Assembly (NCBI RefSeq): GCF_003369835.1
Contig: NZ_QPMJ01000003.1
Span: forward strand, 310,001-374,000
DNA length: 64,000 nucleotides
Origin: Halorussus rarus
Lineage (GTDB): Archaea > Halobacteriota > Halobacteria > Halobacteriales > Haladaptataceae
Reading direction: 5' to 3'
Part shown: positions 46,541 to 54,141 of the stretch, one piece after another
How the letters are laid out: every line of letters begins with the position of its first letter
Position numbering within the stretch: the first letter of the stretch is position 1
Position numbers and translations under genes: made by a program
The notes under the pieces: model-generated
The model's database searches: none
The model's input: only the letters and a program-made list of their open reading frames with translations
What the model was told of the DNA's origin: nothing

Positions 46541-46768
46541 GTGTCCGAAGACAATCCCCACGAGCGCGAGCGAGAGATGGCCGAGGAGAAGCGAGCGCCC
46601 GGCGAGGACCCCCAGGAGGCCGACGAGGATGCCGCCGAGGCCGAGCGGGCCCGCGAGGAGGAACTGGAGGACGAGACCCGCGTCGACGCCGACGAGGCCC
46701 GCGAGGACGCCGCGGGCGACCAGGAGAACGTCGACAACCACCGCGACGAGGAGCCCTTCGAGAGCTGA
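46541..46768 (+). CDS. Small, very acidic haloarchaeal protein (GTG start)
   Basis: A 75-aa protein beginning with GTG at 46541 (MSEDNPHERERE), about half Glu and Asp. A central run of EDE/EAD segments with few hydrophobic residues suggests an intrinsically disordered or coiled chain. No domain is recognised. It is divergent from the histone gene and convergent with rpa. It is probably real, because haloarchaeal codon use is maintained over the whole frame. Confidence 0.6.
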   Translation: MSEDNPHEREREMAEEKRAPGEDPQEADEDAAEAERAREEELEDETRVDADEAREDAAGDQENVDNHRDEEPFES

Positions 46769-46789
46769 ACTGCGTTCTCGAGTCGAGCG

Positions 46790-48256
46790 TCAGAACACGT
46801 CCTCGGCGTCGAGGGTGCCGTCGCTGAGTTCGCCCCGGGCGGTCACCTTCTGACCCAGGGTCACGTCGGCGCTCGACTCGACGCTGACCGTCTGCTCGCC
46901 GTCGTCGAGGATGATGGGGTCGCCGGCCTGCACGACGGTCCCCGTGAACTCGACGTGCTCGCCCTCACCGCCGCCTCCGTCACCGCCGGCGTCGCCACCG
47001 GCGTTCGCGGAGTCGGCGGTAGCGCCGGCCGAACCGGTACTTCCGGCCGTATCGCCGTCGCCGCCGAAGGCGTCGAGGCCCGTCTCGCCGCTGTCGCTCG
47101 CGGCGCTTCCGCCGTCGGCGTCGCCGCCGGCCGCGCCGGGCCCGGCCTCGCCGAGCACGGTCACGGTCGACTGCCAGCCCGCCGATCCCTCGATGTCGTC
47201 CTCCCAGCCGTCCTGGATCTCGATGTCGGCCAACTGGACCTCGTCGCCCGGAGCGATGTCCTTGTCCGCCTTCTCGCCCCAGAGCGCGACCCGGAGATCG
47301 CCGGTCTCGTCCTGCACGCGGATGTTGCGGACCTGGCCCTCCGAGCCGTCGTCGCGGTCGAAGGTGCGCTTGGGGTCAGCCGAGCGCACGACGCCGCCGA
47401 CGTCGACCTCGTCGCCGATCTCCAGGTCGGCGATGTCGGCGGTCTCGGGCACGTATTCGACGTCCTCCTCGATCTCCTCGACGGCGCCGCGGTTGCCGAC
47501 GTGGAGCTCCAGGCTGCCGTCGCGCTCCCGGACGTAGCCGTCGACCACCTCGACCGAGACGCCGGGGTCGAGTTCCTCGGCGCGGTCGGTGCGCTCGTCC
47601 CAGAGCGTGACGCGGATGCGGCCGGTCGGGTCGCCCAGCTTGAGGTTGGCGACCTTCCCCTCCGAGCCGTCGTCCCGGGAGAACGTCCGGACCGCGTCGG
47701 TGTCGAGCACCTTCCCGCGGAGGTTCACGTCCGAGAGGCCCAGCGAGAGGTCCTCGACCCGGTAGGTGTCCTGGACCTGCACGTCGATGTCGGTCTCGTC
47801 GTCGGGTTGGGCCTGGTCGACGTTGACCTCCACGCCGTTGTACCCCTCCTTGGGGCGGCCCGCGATGCGGAGGGTGTCGCCGACCTCGAGTTCGTCCTCG
47901 CCGGCGTCGGCCTGCTTGTCCCAGAACGTGATGCGTATCGAGCCGGTCTCGTCGGCCACCTCGACGTTGAGCACGCGGCCGTCCTCGCGGTCCTCGTCGT
48001 CGCGCTCGAACGTGCGCACGTCGCCGACGCCGACGACCTTCGCCACGAACTTGACCTCCTCCATGCCCGGTTCGATGTCCGCGACGCTCTCGACCTCGCC
48101 GCCCTCCTCGTCCAGCTCGTGGGCGATGAGCATCGCGGCCGTCTCCTCGTCGGCCAGCCCGCCCATCTGCTCGACCTTCTCCTCGACCGCCTCGCGGAAC
48201 TCCTCCAGCGAGACGTCGGCGTCGAGGTCGGCGTAAACGTCCTCTATCGCGCCCAT
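46790..48256 (-). CDS. rpa: Replication protein A-type single-stranded DNA-binding protein
   Basis: A 488-aa protein with repeated OB folds. An N-terminal helical segment (residues 1-60) is followed by three related OB domains. Each shows a GxVxxxxxxRTFxRDDGSEGxVxNxxxxDxTGxIRxxLWxE pattern (for example TFERDDEDREDGR, TFSRDDGSEGK, TFDRDDGSEGQ). A Gly/Ala/Ser-rich linker (about 375-425) leads to a shorter C-terminal OB-like domain. It coats single-stranded DNA in replication and repair. The architecture resembles haloarchaeal Rpa2. The ATG at 48256 removes a non-protein-like upstream extension. Confidence 0.9.
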   Translation of the reverse strand: MGAIEDVYADLDADVSLEEFREAVEEKVEQMGGLADEETAAMLIAHELDEEGGEVESVADIEPGMEEVKFVAKVVGVGDVRTFERDDEDREDGRVLNVEVADETGSIRITFWDKQADAGEDELEVGDTLRIAGRPKEGYNGVEVNVDQAQPDDETDIDVQVQDTYRVEDLSLGLSDVNLRGKVLDTDAVRTFSRDDGSEGKVANLKLGDPTGRIRVTLWDERTDRAEELDPGVSVEVVDGYVRERDGSLELHVGNRGAVEEIEEDVEYVPETADIADLEIGDEVDVGGVVRSADPKRTFDRDDGSEGQVRNIRVQDETGDLRVALWGEKADKDIAPGDEVQLADIEIQDGWEDDIEGSAGWQSTVTVLGEAGPGAAGGDADGGSAASDSGETGLDAFGGDGDTAGSTGSAGATADSANAGGDAGGDGGGGEGEHVEFTGTVVQAGDPIILDDGEQTVSVESSADVTLGQKVTARGELSDGTLDAEDVF

Positions 48257-48624
48257 GGTGTTTCTCGACGACTGGTTGTGGTTGCTGGTGTATGTCTGTG
48301 TCGGTACGCCACGATGACCGGTTCTCGTCGCTCCATCCGGGATAAATGCTCGCGGCGTCGCGCCGGGCCGGCGGTCGTTCGTCCCGCCGGTTCCCGGCGA
48401 CGACCCCTTACACGTTGGCGATGGACTCGCACCGACCGCGGACCTCGACCCCCGACGCTCCGCCTGCTCCAAACTGAGAACGCGGTACACGTTGGTCGCG
48501 AACGGACTCTCCGCGTCCACGGCGCCACAGGGACCCCGGACCTCGTCGTCGGTTGCGAAGTGATACGACCCGGATATCGCTTCCCGTGCTTGAATAGTAA
48601 TCACCGCGTGCCTGCGTCGTGCCC
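48257..48624. other. Region upstream of rpa, no gene
   Basis: These 368 bp carry no convincing ORF. A minus-strand frame around 48450-48600 has some protein-like residues but no start codon and is not supported. The rpa promoter should lie around 48285-48300. Confidence 0.5.
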
Positions 48625-48849
48625 CTATCGCTCCGCCAGGAACTGGACGAGGGTCTCCACTCGCTCGTCGGGACGGTACCGAACCGACCCCGACTGGGCG
48701 TCGTACCCGACCAGATCGTGGTCCGCCAGCTTCGGGAGGTGGACGTGGTGCAGCTCCGCTCTGGCCGTCTCCGTCGACGGCGCTTCCCCGGTCGCGTCTT
48801 CGACCTTCGCGCGGGCGAGCTTGCGGCTCAGTGCCTCGACCGACGCCAC
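48625..48849 (-). pseudogene. DUF7344/winged-helix-like fragment, probably N-terminally truncated
   Basis: A 74-codon frame from GTG at 48849 reads as the C-terminal two-thirds of a haloarchaeal winged helix: SVEALSRKLARA, ETARAELHHVHLPKLADHDLVGYD and the wing SGSVRYRPDERVETLVQFL. Upstream the frame continues with HYRISCVLTADTEVA, which matches the usual RRRxIxxxL recognition segment. It is ended by TAA at about 48895 with no ATG, so the first ~25 residues of the domain are missing. A related intact protein is encoded at 53102-53458. Confidence 0.5.
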
Positions 48850-49293
48850 CTCCGTGTCGGCGGTGAGAACGCACGAAATTCGGTAATGCAGTTACTAAGC
48901 CGTATCGGTACCCCGACGAACACTCGTTGCGTACCAACTCTCCGCTCTCAGTCCGACCCGTGAGAAAAACTCCGTCCGCATCCTGCCCCCGAACGTGCCG
49001 CCGTTCGTAGTAGGAACCTGCCGCGGGGGGCAGGTTCGGCGCGCAGCGAGCGGTGGTTGGGACACGTTCTGCTGCGCGCCAGTTCAAGGTTTGGGGGGCC
49101 CCGCCTTTGTAGTTTGTGTGATAAAGTGAGTAAATGAACCGACATCGGTGACGGCGTATCGACGGCGACCCAGCCCCGGCCTCCTCGCCGGAGCTTCCGG
49201 CCGAGAATCCCGTATCGCGGAACAAGACAACGACTAAACGCCGCGAGGCCCTACCTCCGGTATCTCCGGGTCAGCCCCGGTGGTTGGGACACT
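48850..49293. other. Region upstream of the TrmB-type gene, with a 15-bp direct repeat
   Basis: No gene is visible in these 444 bp. CGGTGGTTGGGACAC occurs at 49051-49065 and again at 49278-49292, the second copy one base before the ATG of the TrmB-type gene. Moderately A/T-rich around 49110-49140. Confidence 0.5.
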
Positions 49294-50094
49294 ATGGCTG
49301 AGACCGACAAACAAGCGGAGGCCGCTGGATTGCTCCAGCAACTCGGCCTCAAAGAATACGAAGCGAAGTGTTTCGTCGCACTGACGCAGGTACAGACGGC
49401 GACGGCCAAAGAGATCAGCGAGATCGCCGACGTTCCCCGGACGCGGGTGTACGACGCGATTCGCGTGCTGGAGGCGCAGGGGCTGGTCGAGATCCAGCAC
49501 ACCAACCCCCGCCAGTACCGGGGCGTCCCGCTCGAGGAGGCCGCCCAGACGCTCCGGCGCCAGTACGAATCGCGCATCGACGAACTTCAGGAGACGCTCG
49601 ACGCCATCGAACCGGCCGAGACCGCCGACGAACCGGTGACCCACGAGGTGTGGTCGCTCTCGGGCAGCGACGGGATCACGAGTCGGACGCTCCAGTTGCT
49701 CGAGGACGCCGAGAACGAAGTCGTGTTCATCATCAGCGAGGAGTCGCTGATGACCGACGAGTTGGTCGAGGCGCTGTCCGGGTGCGCCGCCCGCGGCGTC
49801 GACATCCTCGTCGGCACGGTGACGCCGGGCCTTCAGGACGAACTGCGCGAACGTGTCCCCGACGCGGAGGTGTTCGTATCGGAACTCGAATGGCTCCACG
49901 CGAACGGCGAGGACCAGGTGGCCATCGGTCGGATGCTGCTGGTCGACCAGAACACGATCCTCCTGAGCTCGGTCGAGGAGTCGGGCGGCGGGGAGAAGGC
50001 CATCTTCGGCCGCGGCTTCCAGAACGGTCTCGTCGTCATCACGCGCCGACTGATGGCGACCGGGCTGCTGCCGCTCCGGGACCCCCGTCAGTGA
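49294..50094 (+). CDS. TrmB-family transcriptional regulator
   Basis: A 266-aa regulator. Residues about 15-80 form a winged HTH (LGLKEYEAKCFVAL, ISEIADVPRTRVYDAIRVLE, ALV-like wing), a helical linker follows (YESRIDELQETLDAI), then a phospholipase-D-like/TrmB C-terminal domain with repeated VVFIIS strands. TrmB proteins control sugar or central-metabolism genes, with ligand binding in the C-terminus. The ligand is unknown here. A 15-bp direct repeat at the start codon may be the operator for autoregulation. The downstream 40-aa ORF overlaps its stop. Confidence 0.9.
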   Translation: MAETDKQAEAAGLLQQLGLKEYEAKCFVALTQVQTATAKEISEIADVPRTRVYDAIRVLEAQGLVEIQHTNPRQYRGVPLEEAAQTLRRQYESRIDELQETLDAIEPAETADEPVTHEVWSLSGSDGITSRTLQLLEDAENEVVFIISEESLMTDELVEALSGCAARGVDILVGTVTPGLQDELRERVPDAEVFVSELEWLHANGEDQVAIGRMLLVDQNTILLSSVEESGGGEKAIFGRGFQNGLVVITRRLMATGLLPLRDPRQ

Positions 50095-50213
50095 CGACGG
50101 ACGGACCGTTCGAGCGTCCCCGCGGTGGCGGCCGGGTGGCCTTCACCGACGAGGACCGCCGCGTCACCGTGCTCAGCGGCTCGCAACTTCTGATTCGGAC
50201 CGCGGAGAACTGA
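50091..50213 (+). CDS. 40-aa ORF overlapping the TrmB-type gene stop
   Basis: GTG at 50091 overlaps the TGA of the regulator gene (GTGA). The frame gives TTDGPFERPRGGGRVAFTDE and ends with a hydrophobic/polar alternation LLIRTAEN. Codon use is haloarchaeal, and the overlap suggests translational coupling. It could be a micro-protein partner of the regulator. The other reading, a read-through frame of the regulator's other strand, is less likely. Confidence 0.45.
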   Translation: MTTDGPFERPRGGGRVAFTDEDRRVTVLSGSQLLIRTAEN

Positions 50214-50291
50214 CGCTTGCCCGTCGAAGCGCGCCGGCGGTCGACGACCGCGGTCGCCCGTGCGAACCGGGACCCGGCGGCTCCGGCCGCC

Positions 50292-50447
50292 CTACCGGTC
50301 GGCGGTCACCCCCGGATCGTCCTCGCCGTCCAGTTCGAGGTACTGGAGGGCCTGGCGGATGTGGAAGTTCTTCTCGTCGCCGTCCTCTGTCTCCAGCGCG
50401 GCCTCCAGTTCGCGTATCGCCGTCTCCTGGTCCCGGCGCTCTGCCAT
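50292..50447 (-). CDS. Small haloarchaeal protein, 51 aa
   Basis: A 51-aa helical protein (MAERRDQETAIRELEAALE then FHIRQALQYLEL), acidic at its C-terminus. The start ATG at 50447 is supported by a CTATTAATAC box about 25 nt upstream. It looks like a haloarchaeal 'hypothetical' with two short helices. Not recognised further. Confidence 0.65.
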   Translation of the reverse strand: MAERRDQETAIRELEAALETEDGDEKNFHIRQALQYLELDGEDDPGVTADR

Positions 50448-50547
50448 ATTCGAGACAATCTGCTCCCGTATTAATAGGTTTAACTCATCTCCGGGTGACG
50501 ACACGTCGCCGCGAACGGCGCGCGTACGGCCGACTCGCCGGTCTCCG

Positions 50548-51054
50548 TCAGGACTCCGCGGTCGCGACCGTCGTCGACTCGTCCATCGCGTCGTGGACGA
50601 CCGTCACGGTCGCGGGCAGTCCGCCGTCGAACGCGAACGTGGCTTCGTAGGCTATCCGGGCGATGCACTCGGCGCACGCGTTGGCTCCGTCCGACTGCAC
50701 CGCCGCGACTGTCACCTCGAGCGTACCGGTCTCGGGGTCGTAGCTCGCGTCGGCCAGCTCCGCGGTGTGGCACGGGTCCGACGCGCGGAGCGTCCCGGTG
50801 ACGACGACCGAGTCGCTCCCGGCGGCGAACTCCACGCTGGCGTCGTTGCCCGGCGTCCCGCACCCCGCGTCGGTGACCTCCAGCCCGGTGTCGGTCAGCG
50901 TCGACTCCCCGTCTCCGGTCGTCGTTCCGCCGTCGGTCGTTCCGTCTTCGGGTTGCCCGGTTCCCCCGCCGGGCCGGTTCCCGCCGAGGCAGCCGCCGAG
51001 CGAAGCGCCGGCGAGGACCGCTCCGAACCGGGCGAGCAGTTCGCGTCGTTCCAT
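50548..51054 (-). CDS. Tat-exported lipoprotein, unknown function
   Basis: A 168-aa protein. The N-terminus MERRELLARFG has an RR motif, followed by a hydrophobic stretch and the lipobox LGGCLGG. A Gly/Thr-rich linker leads to a small beta-rich domain containing four Cys (AGCGTPG, PCHTAE, CAECIA), which may form two disulphides. There is no known domain. A single gene next to tRNA-Arg. Confidence 0.75.
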   Translation of the reverse strand: MERRELLARFGAVLAGASLGGCLGGNRPGGGTGQPEDGTTDGGTTTGDGESTLTDTGLEVTDAGCGTPGNDASVEFAAGSDSVVVTGTLRASDPCHTAELADASYDPETGTLEVTVAAVQSDGANACAECIARIAYEATFAFDGGLPATVTVVHDAMDESTTVATAES

Positions 51055-51183
51055 GCGACGAGCCACGGACTCCTATTTCAAAGTACCTGCGGATGGAAAA
51101 ATATCTGTTTGAGTCTGCGCACCACTGCCACCCCGCCGCCAGACCGTAACCCCTATTAGTAGAACCGGCCAACGTAGAGTCGA

Positions 51184-51256
51184 GTCCTGGTAGGGTAGTG
51201 GACTATCCTCTTGGCTTGCGGAGCCAGGGACCGGAGTTCAAATCTCCGTCAGGACG
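51184..51256 (+). tRNA. tRNA-Arg (anticodon GCG)
   Basis: A 73-nt cloverleaf: acceptor GTCCTGG/TCAGGAC with one G-T pair, discriminator G, anticodon stem TTGGC/GCCAG around TTGCGGA (anticodon GCG), and T-stem CGGAG/CTCCG with loop TTCAAAT. CCTATTAG at 51152-51159 is a TATA box about 25 nt upstream. CCA is not encoded. The 3' end is repeated downstream. Confidence 0.9.
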
Positions 51257-51360
51257 CTCATTCCTCGCGACCGCTTCGCTTCGCTCAGCAGTCGCATCGT
51301 CATTCGCGTCCTGGCGTGCTTCACGCTCGCTTCGCTCGCGTGAAACTCCGTCAGGACGCT
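51244..51360. repeat. tRNA 3'-end direct duplication (att-like)
   Basis: CTCCGTCAGGACGCT, the 3' part of tRNA-Arg, is at 51244-51258 and again at 51346-51360. Between them are short inverted segments (TTCACGCTCGCTTCGCTCGCGTGAA), and GCGTCCTGG faces the second TCAGGACGC. This is the arrangement left by integration at a tRNA 3' end, but no element remains between the copies. Confidence 0.55.
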
Positions 51361-51463
51361 TCTACCCAGCCCAACGACGACGAGCGAAGCGAGGAGTCCA
51401 TGTGCACCTTGCTCTCTCGACCGGGAGACGAGCAGACGAATCGCGCGCGGACCGACAGCCCCG

Positions 51464-52375
51464 TCACCCGGCCGCGCCCCGTATCCGGGCCAGCTCCTGC
51501 CGGACCGCCCGGCGGTTCACCAGCAGGAATCCCGCCAGGATGCAGCCGAACCCCAGGAGCGACAGCGCGGCCAGCCGCTCGTCGAGGTACCACCAGCCGA
51601 CGACCGCGGCCACGGGCGGGACGCCGTAGTTGACGAGGTTGACCGCGAACGGGCCGCTGCGCTCCAGCAGCGTGAAGTAGATGCCGTAGCCGAGCGCGCT
51701 CCCGCCGACCCCGAGGTACGCGACGGCGACCAGCGTCGGTACCGCCCTCGGGAGCGCGACGGGCTCGCCGGCGACGAGGCTCGCCGCGTGGAGCAGCACC
51801 GCCCCGAGCGCCATCGACCAGCCGGTCAGCGAGAGGCTGTCGACGTTCCCGTCGAAGCGCCGGACCAGGACGCTGCCCGAGGAGAGGGCCAGCACCGCGC
51901 AGAAGACGAGCGCCGCGCCGAGGGCGTCGCCGCCGGCGTTCGACGGACTCGGACGGGCGACCAGACCGACGCCGAGCAGGCCCAGCCCCACGCCCGCGAC
52001 GCTGCGGGCGTCGAGTCCGTCCGTGTCGAGCAGGAGCGCGGCGAACACCGCCGTCATCACCGGGTTCAGGCTGTAGACGACCGCCGCGACCGCCCCGGAG
52101 GTGTAGACCTGCCCGACGAACAGGAAGAAGACGTTCGCGAACACCAGCAGCGTGCCGCCAGCGAGAACGCCGAGCGCCGCCGGACGGCCGCGCGGGAGCG
52201 AGAGCCGACCCAGCGCGGCCAGCCCGCCCAGCGCGACCGCCGCGCCCAGGTCGAAGCGGTAGGCCGCGAACAGCAGCGGGTCGAGCGTCTCGAGGCCGAC
52301 CTCGATGGCGGTGAAACCGCCGCCCCACAGCAGGGCCAGCGCGGCGAACAGCGCGGCGTCGCGGTACCTGGTCAC
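51464..52375 (-). CDS. EamA/DMT-family transporter
   Basis: A 303-aa permease with ten helices and the DMT inner duplication: LFAALALLWGGGFTAIEVGL at the start and the second EamA repeat from SGSVLVRRFDG onward, ending GFLLVNRRAV. It exports or takes up small metabolites such as amino acids. The substrate is not predictable. The start is GTG at 52375 (MTRYRDAAL); the longer frame upstream has no membrane-protein character. Next to tRNA-Arg. Confidence 0.85.
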   Translation of the reverse strand: MTRYRDAALFAALALLWGGGFTAIEVGLETLDPLLFAAYRFDLGAAVALGGLAALGRLSLPRGRPAALGVLAGGTLLVFANVFFLFVGQVYTSGAVAAVVYSLNPVMTAVFAALLLDTDGLDARSVAGVGLGLLGVGLVARPSPSNAGGDALGAALVFCAVLALSSGSVLVRRFDGNVDSLSLTGWSMALGAVLLHAASLVAGEPVALPRAVPTLVAVAYLGVGGSALGYGIYFTLLERSGPFAVNLVNYGVPPVAAVVGWWYLDERLAALSLLGFGCILAGFLLVNRRAVRQELARIRGAAG

Positions 52376-52465
52376 AGGTGGAGTTGCGTCGGCGACGGCT
52401 TGAGGCTGTCCGTCCGCGGGCGGAGCCCGAAACCCCCTTGCCGGCGAGCCCCGTACCACTCGCCG

Positions 52466-53083
52466 ATGGACAACCACCTCCGGGCCGGCGTCGCCGTCTA
52501 CAACGACGGCGAGTACCACGCGGCCCACGACGCGTGGGAGGACCACTGGCTCGACCTGGACGCGGGGACCGACGACGAGCGGTTCCTCCACGGGCTCATC
52601 CAGTTCACGGCCGCGGTCCACCACGCCAGCGGCGCGAACTGGCCGGGGGTCCGGGGGCTCGCCGAGAGCGCAGCCGAGTACCTCGACGACGTGCCGGCCG
52701 ACTACCGCGGCGTGAACGTCGGCGAGGTCCGTGCGTACCTCCGGGCCGTCGCTGCCGACCCCGAGCACGTCGAACGGGTCGCGCCGCCCGACCTGACCCA
52801 CGAGGGCGTCGCGCTCCGCCCCGAGGACCTGCGCTTCGAGGCGGCCGCCGGCGCGGCGGAAGTACTGGCCGAGGAGCACGGCTACGACGAGGAGATCCTC
52901 GAGAAGGCGGTCGCGTACGCCCGCGACGATCTCGACGCCGACCGCGCCACCAGCCAGTTCGTCACGTTCGTGATGGACTTCGCGCGCGACGAGGCGAACC
53001 GGGCCATCGTCTTCCGGCGACTCCGGGACGCGGTCGGCAAGCGCGACCACGAGGAGGAGGACGTGGCCGGGCTGTTCGACTGA
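52466..53083 (+). CDS. DUF309 domain protein
   Basis: A 205-aa helical protein. The DUF309 core motif lies near the N-terminus (YNDGEYHAAHDAWEDHW, like the EaHe-WE pattern), followed by FLHGLIQFTAAVHHA. The C-terminal half is acidic and less conserved. Function unknown; the His/Glu pattern could bind a metal. ATG at 52466 (MDNHLRAGV). It lies between the divergent DMT gene and a regulator gene on the opposite strand. Confidence 0.82.
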   Translation: MDNHLRAGVAVYNDGEYHAAHDAWEDHWLDLDAGTDDERFLHGLIQFTAAVHHASGANWPGVRGLAESAAEYLDDVPADYRGVNVGEVRAYLRAVAADPEHVERVAPPDLTHEGVALRPEDLRFEAAAGAAEVLAEEHGYDEEILEKAVAYARDDLDADRATSQFVTFVMDFARDEANRAIVFRRLRDAVGKRDHEEEDVAGLFD

Positions 53084-53101
53084 CCTTCGCCGGACCGCCG
53101 A

Positions 53102-53458
53102 TCAGTCCTCGACGAACCGGCAGACCTGCAGGAGCATCTGGAGCACCTGCGAGCGGTCGACGAGGCGGACGTCCTGGCTCCGCTCGTCGTAGTCGACGAT
53201 GCCGTAGTCGCGCAACCGGGGCAGGTGCTCGTGGTGGAGCGTCGCGCGCATCCGGTCGCACTCCTCCTCGGAAACCTCCGACGGCTCGCGGTCGGCGGTC
53301 TGCGCGGCCACCTGTCGGGCGAGCTCGTCGACGGTGGTCACCGGATCGTCGCTCAGGCGGTACAGCAGGTACCGGCGACGCTCGTCGCCCAGGGTGCGAA
53401 GGTAGCGGTCGAGTCGCGAAACGCCTCCGTCCTCCCGCAGTCGGTCACCCCCTTTCAT
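53102..53458 (-). CDS. DUF7344-type winged-helix regulator
   Basis: A 118-aa ArsR-like winged helix common in haloarchaea. RLDRYLRTLGDERRRYLLYRL is the recognition segment, followed by VDELARQVAAQ, the ECDRMRATLHHEHLPRLRDYGIVDYD helix pair and the wing SQDVRLVDR. It probably acts as a small transcription factor. The ATG at 53458 is close to a TATA-rich stretch. It is divergent from the HalOD1 gene, and the two share an A/T-rich spacer. Confidence 0.82.
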   Translation of the reverse strand: MKGGDRLREDGGVSRLDRYLRTLGDERRRYLLYRLSDDPVTTVDELARQVAAQTADREPSEVSEEECDRMRATLHHEHLPRLRDYGIVDYDERSQDVRLVDRSQVLQMLLQVCRFVED

Positions 53459-53499
53459 TATCTCTGTCCTCGAGCTCACTAAGCGTCAGACAACTCTGT

Positions 53500-53660
53500 G
53501 TATTATAACACGACGGCCCTACCTAAGTATGGCGATATGTTTCAAAATTTTCAAGATACAACGAGCGGTGTTGAATTATTATATAAAACATATTTGAGCG
53601 TTCATTTTTATCGTTCGTCGGATGTTGTTCGGCGCTACGTATTTTATACCCCCCTCGGTA
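53500..53660. promoter_or_regulatory. A/T-rich island between divergent regulator genes
   Basis: About 160 bp far richer in A/T than the rest of the window (TTCAAAATTTTCAAGATAC, TTGAATTATTATATAAAAC, ATTTTATACC). It contains several TATA-like boxes, including GTATTTTATACC about 25-40 nt before the ATG at 53678. It could act as a divergent promoter or a bent-DNA regulatory site. Confidence 0.5.
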
Positions 53661-53677
53661 GCTTCACGGAGACGAAG

Positions 53678-53956
53678 ATGATATCGGCACAACGACGGCC
53701 GCTCGGGCCATCGCTGACGTCGCTGCTCGTCGAGGAGATCGCGAACCACAAGGGCGTCGATCCGGACGACCCCGGGTTCTGCCTCTACGAGGACACCGAC
53801 CCCGAGGCGCTCGAACTCCTGCTGGAGGGGACCGAGGGCCCGATGACCACGCGATTCCGGATCGCCGGTGTCGACGTGACCGTCGAGAAGACCGACGCGG
53901 GGGACATCAGCGTCGACGTCGAGTCCGCGGTCCAGCAGCGACCGACCTCGGACTGA
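53678..53956 (+). CDS. HalOD1-type output domain protein
   Basis: A 92-aa protein consisting of one HalOD1 domain: the LTSLLVEEIANHKGVDPDD helix, FCLYEDTDPEALELLL and FRIAGVDVTVEKTDAGDISV. HalOD1 domains are found as output parts of haloarchaeal response regulators or alone. I chose the ATG at 53678, because the longer frame to 53498 runs through the A/T-rich island and is not haloarchaeal in codon use. A function in transcription or signalling is inferred. Confidence 0.8.
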   Translation: MISAQRRPLGPSLTSLLVEEIANHKGVDPDDPGFCLYEDTDPEALELLLEGTEGPMTTRFRIAGVDVTVEKTDAGDISVDVESAVQQRPTSD

Positions 53957-54141
53957 GGTCGTCGCCGCTCCGACGGGGGTATCGAAGCGGGACTCGGCGG
54001 GAAAGAGGCGGAAGCGGGTGGACGGACGGCAGAGGGCTCAACAGGGGAACGGAGCGCGAACCGCCGCCGCCGGCAACTCGTCACGTCGGCGATATATGCT
54101 TTCTGTTCCGGTCGATTCGGTCAGTCGCGCGTCCGACGCCG

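Noticed and set aside
46541-46768. Start at the ATG at 46533 for the acidic small protein
   Set aside because: That ATG is in another frame; the acidic frame begins with GTG at 46541.
48390-48610. Possible minus-strand coding segment upstream of rpa (REAISGSYHFATDDE...)
   Set aside because: Some residues look protein-like, but there is no start codon, no match to a known family and the frame merges with low-complexity sequence.
48948-49145. 65-codon minus-strand frame upstream of the TrmB-type gene
   Set aside because: Composition is Arg/Ser/Leu-rich, not acidic like haloarchaeal proteins, and no promoter or neighbour supports it.
51257-51463. CRISPR-like repeats made of CTTCGCTCGC units
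   Set aside because: The repeats are short, unevenly spaced and palindromic, with no spacer structure or cas genes.
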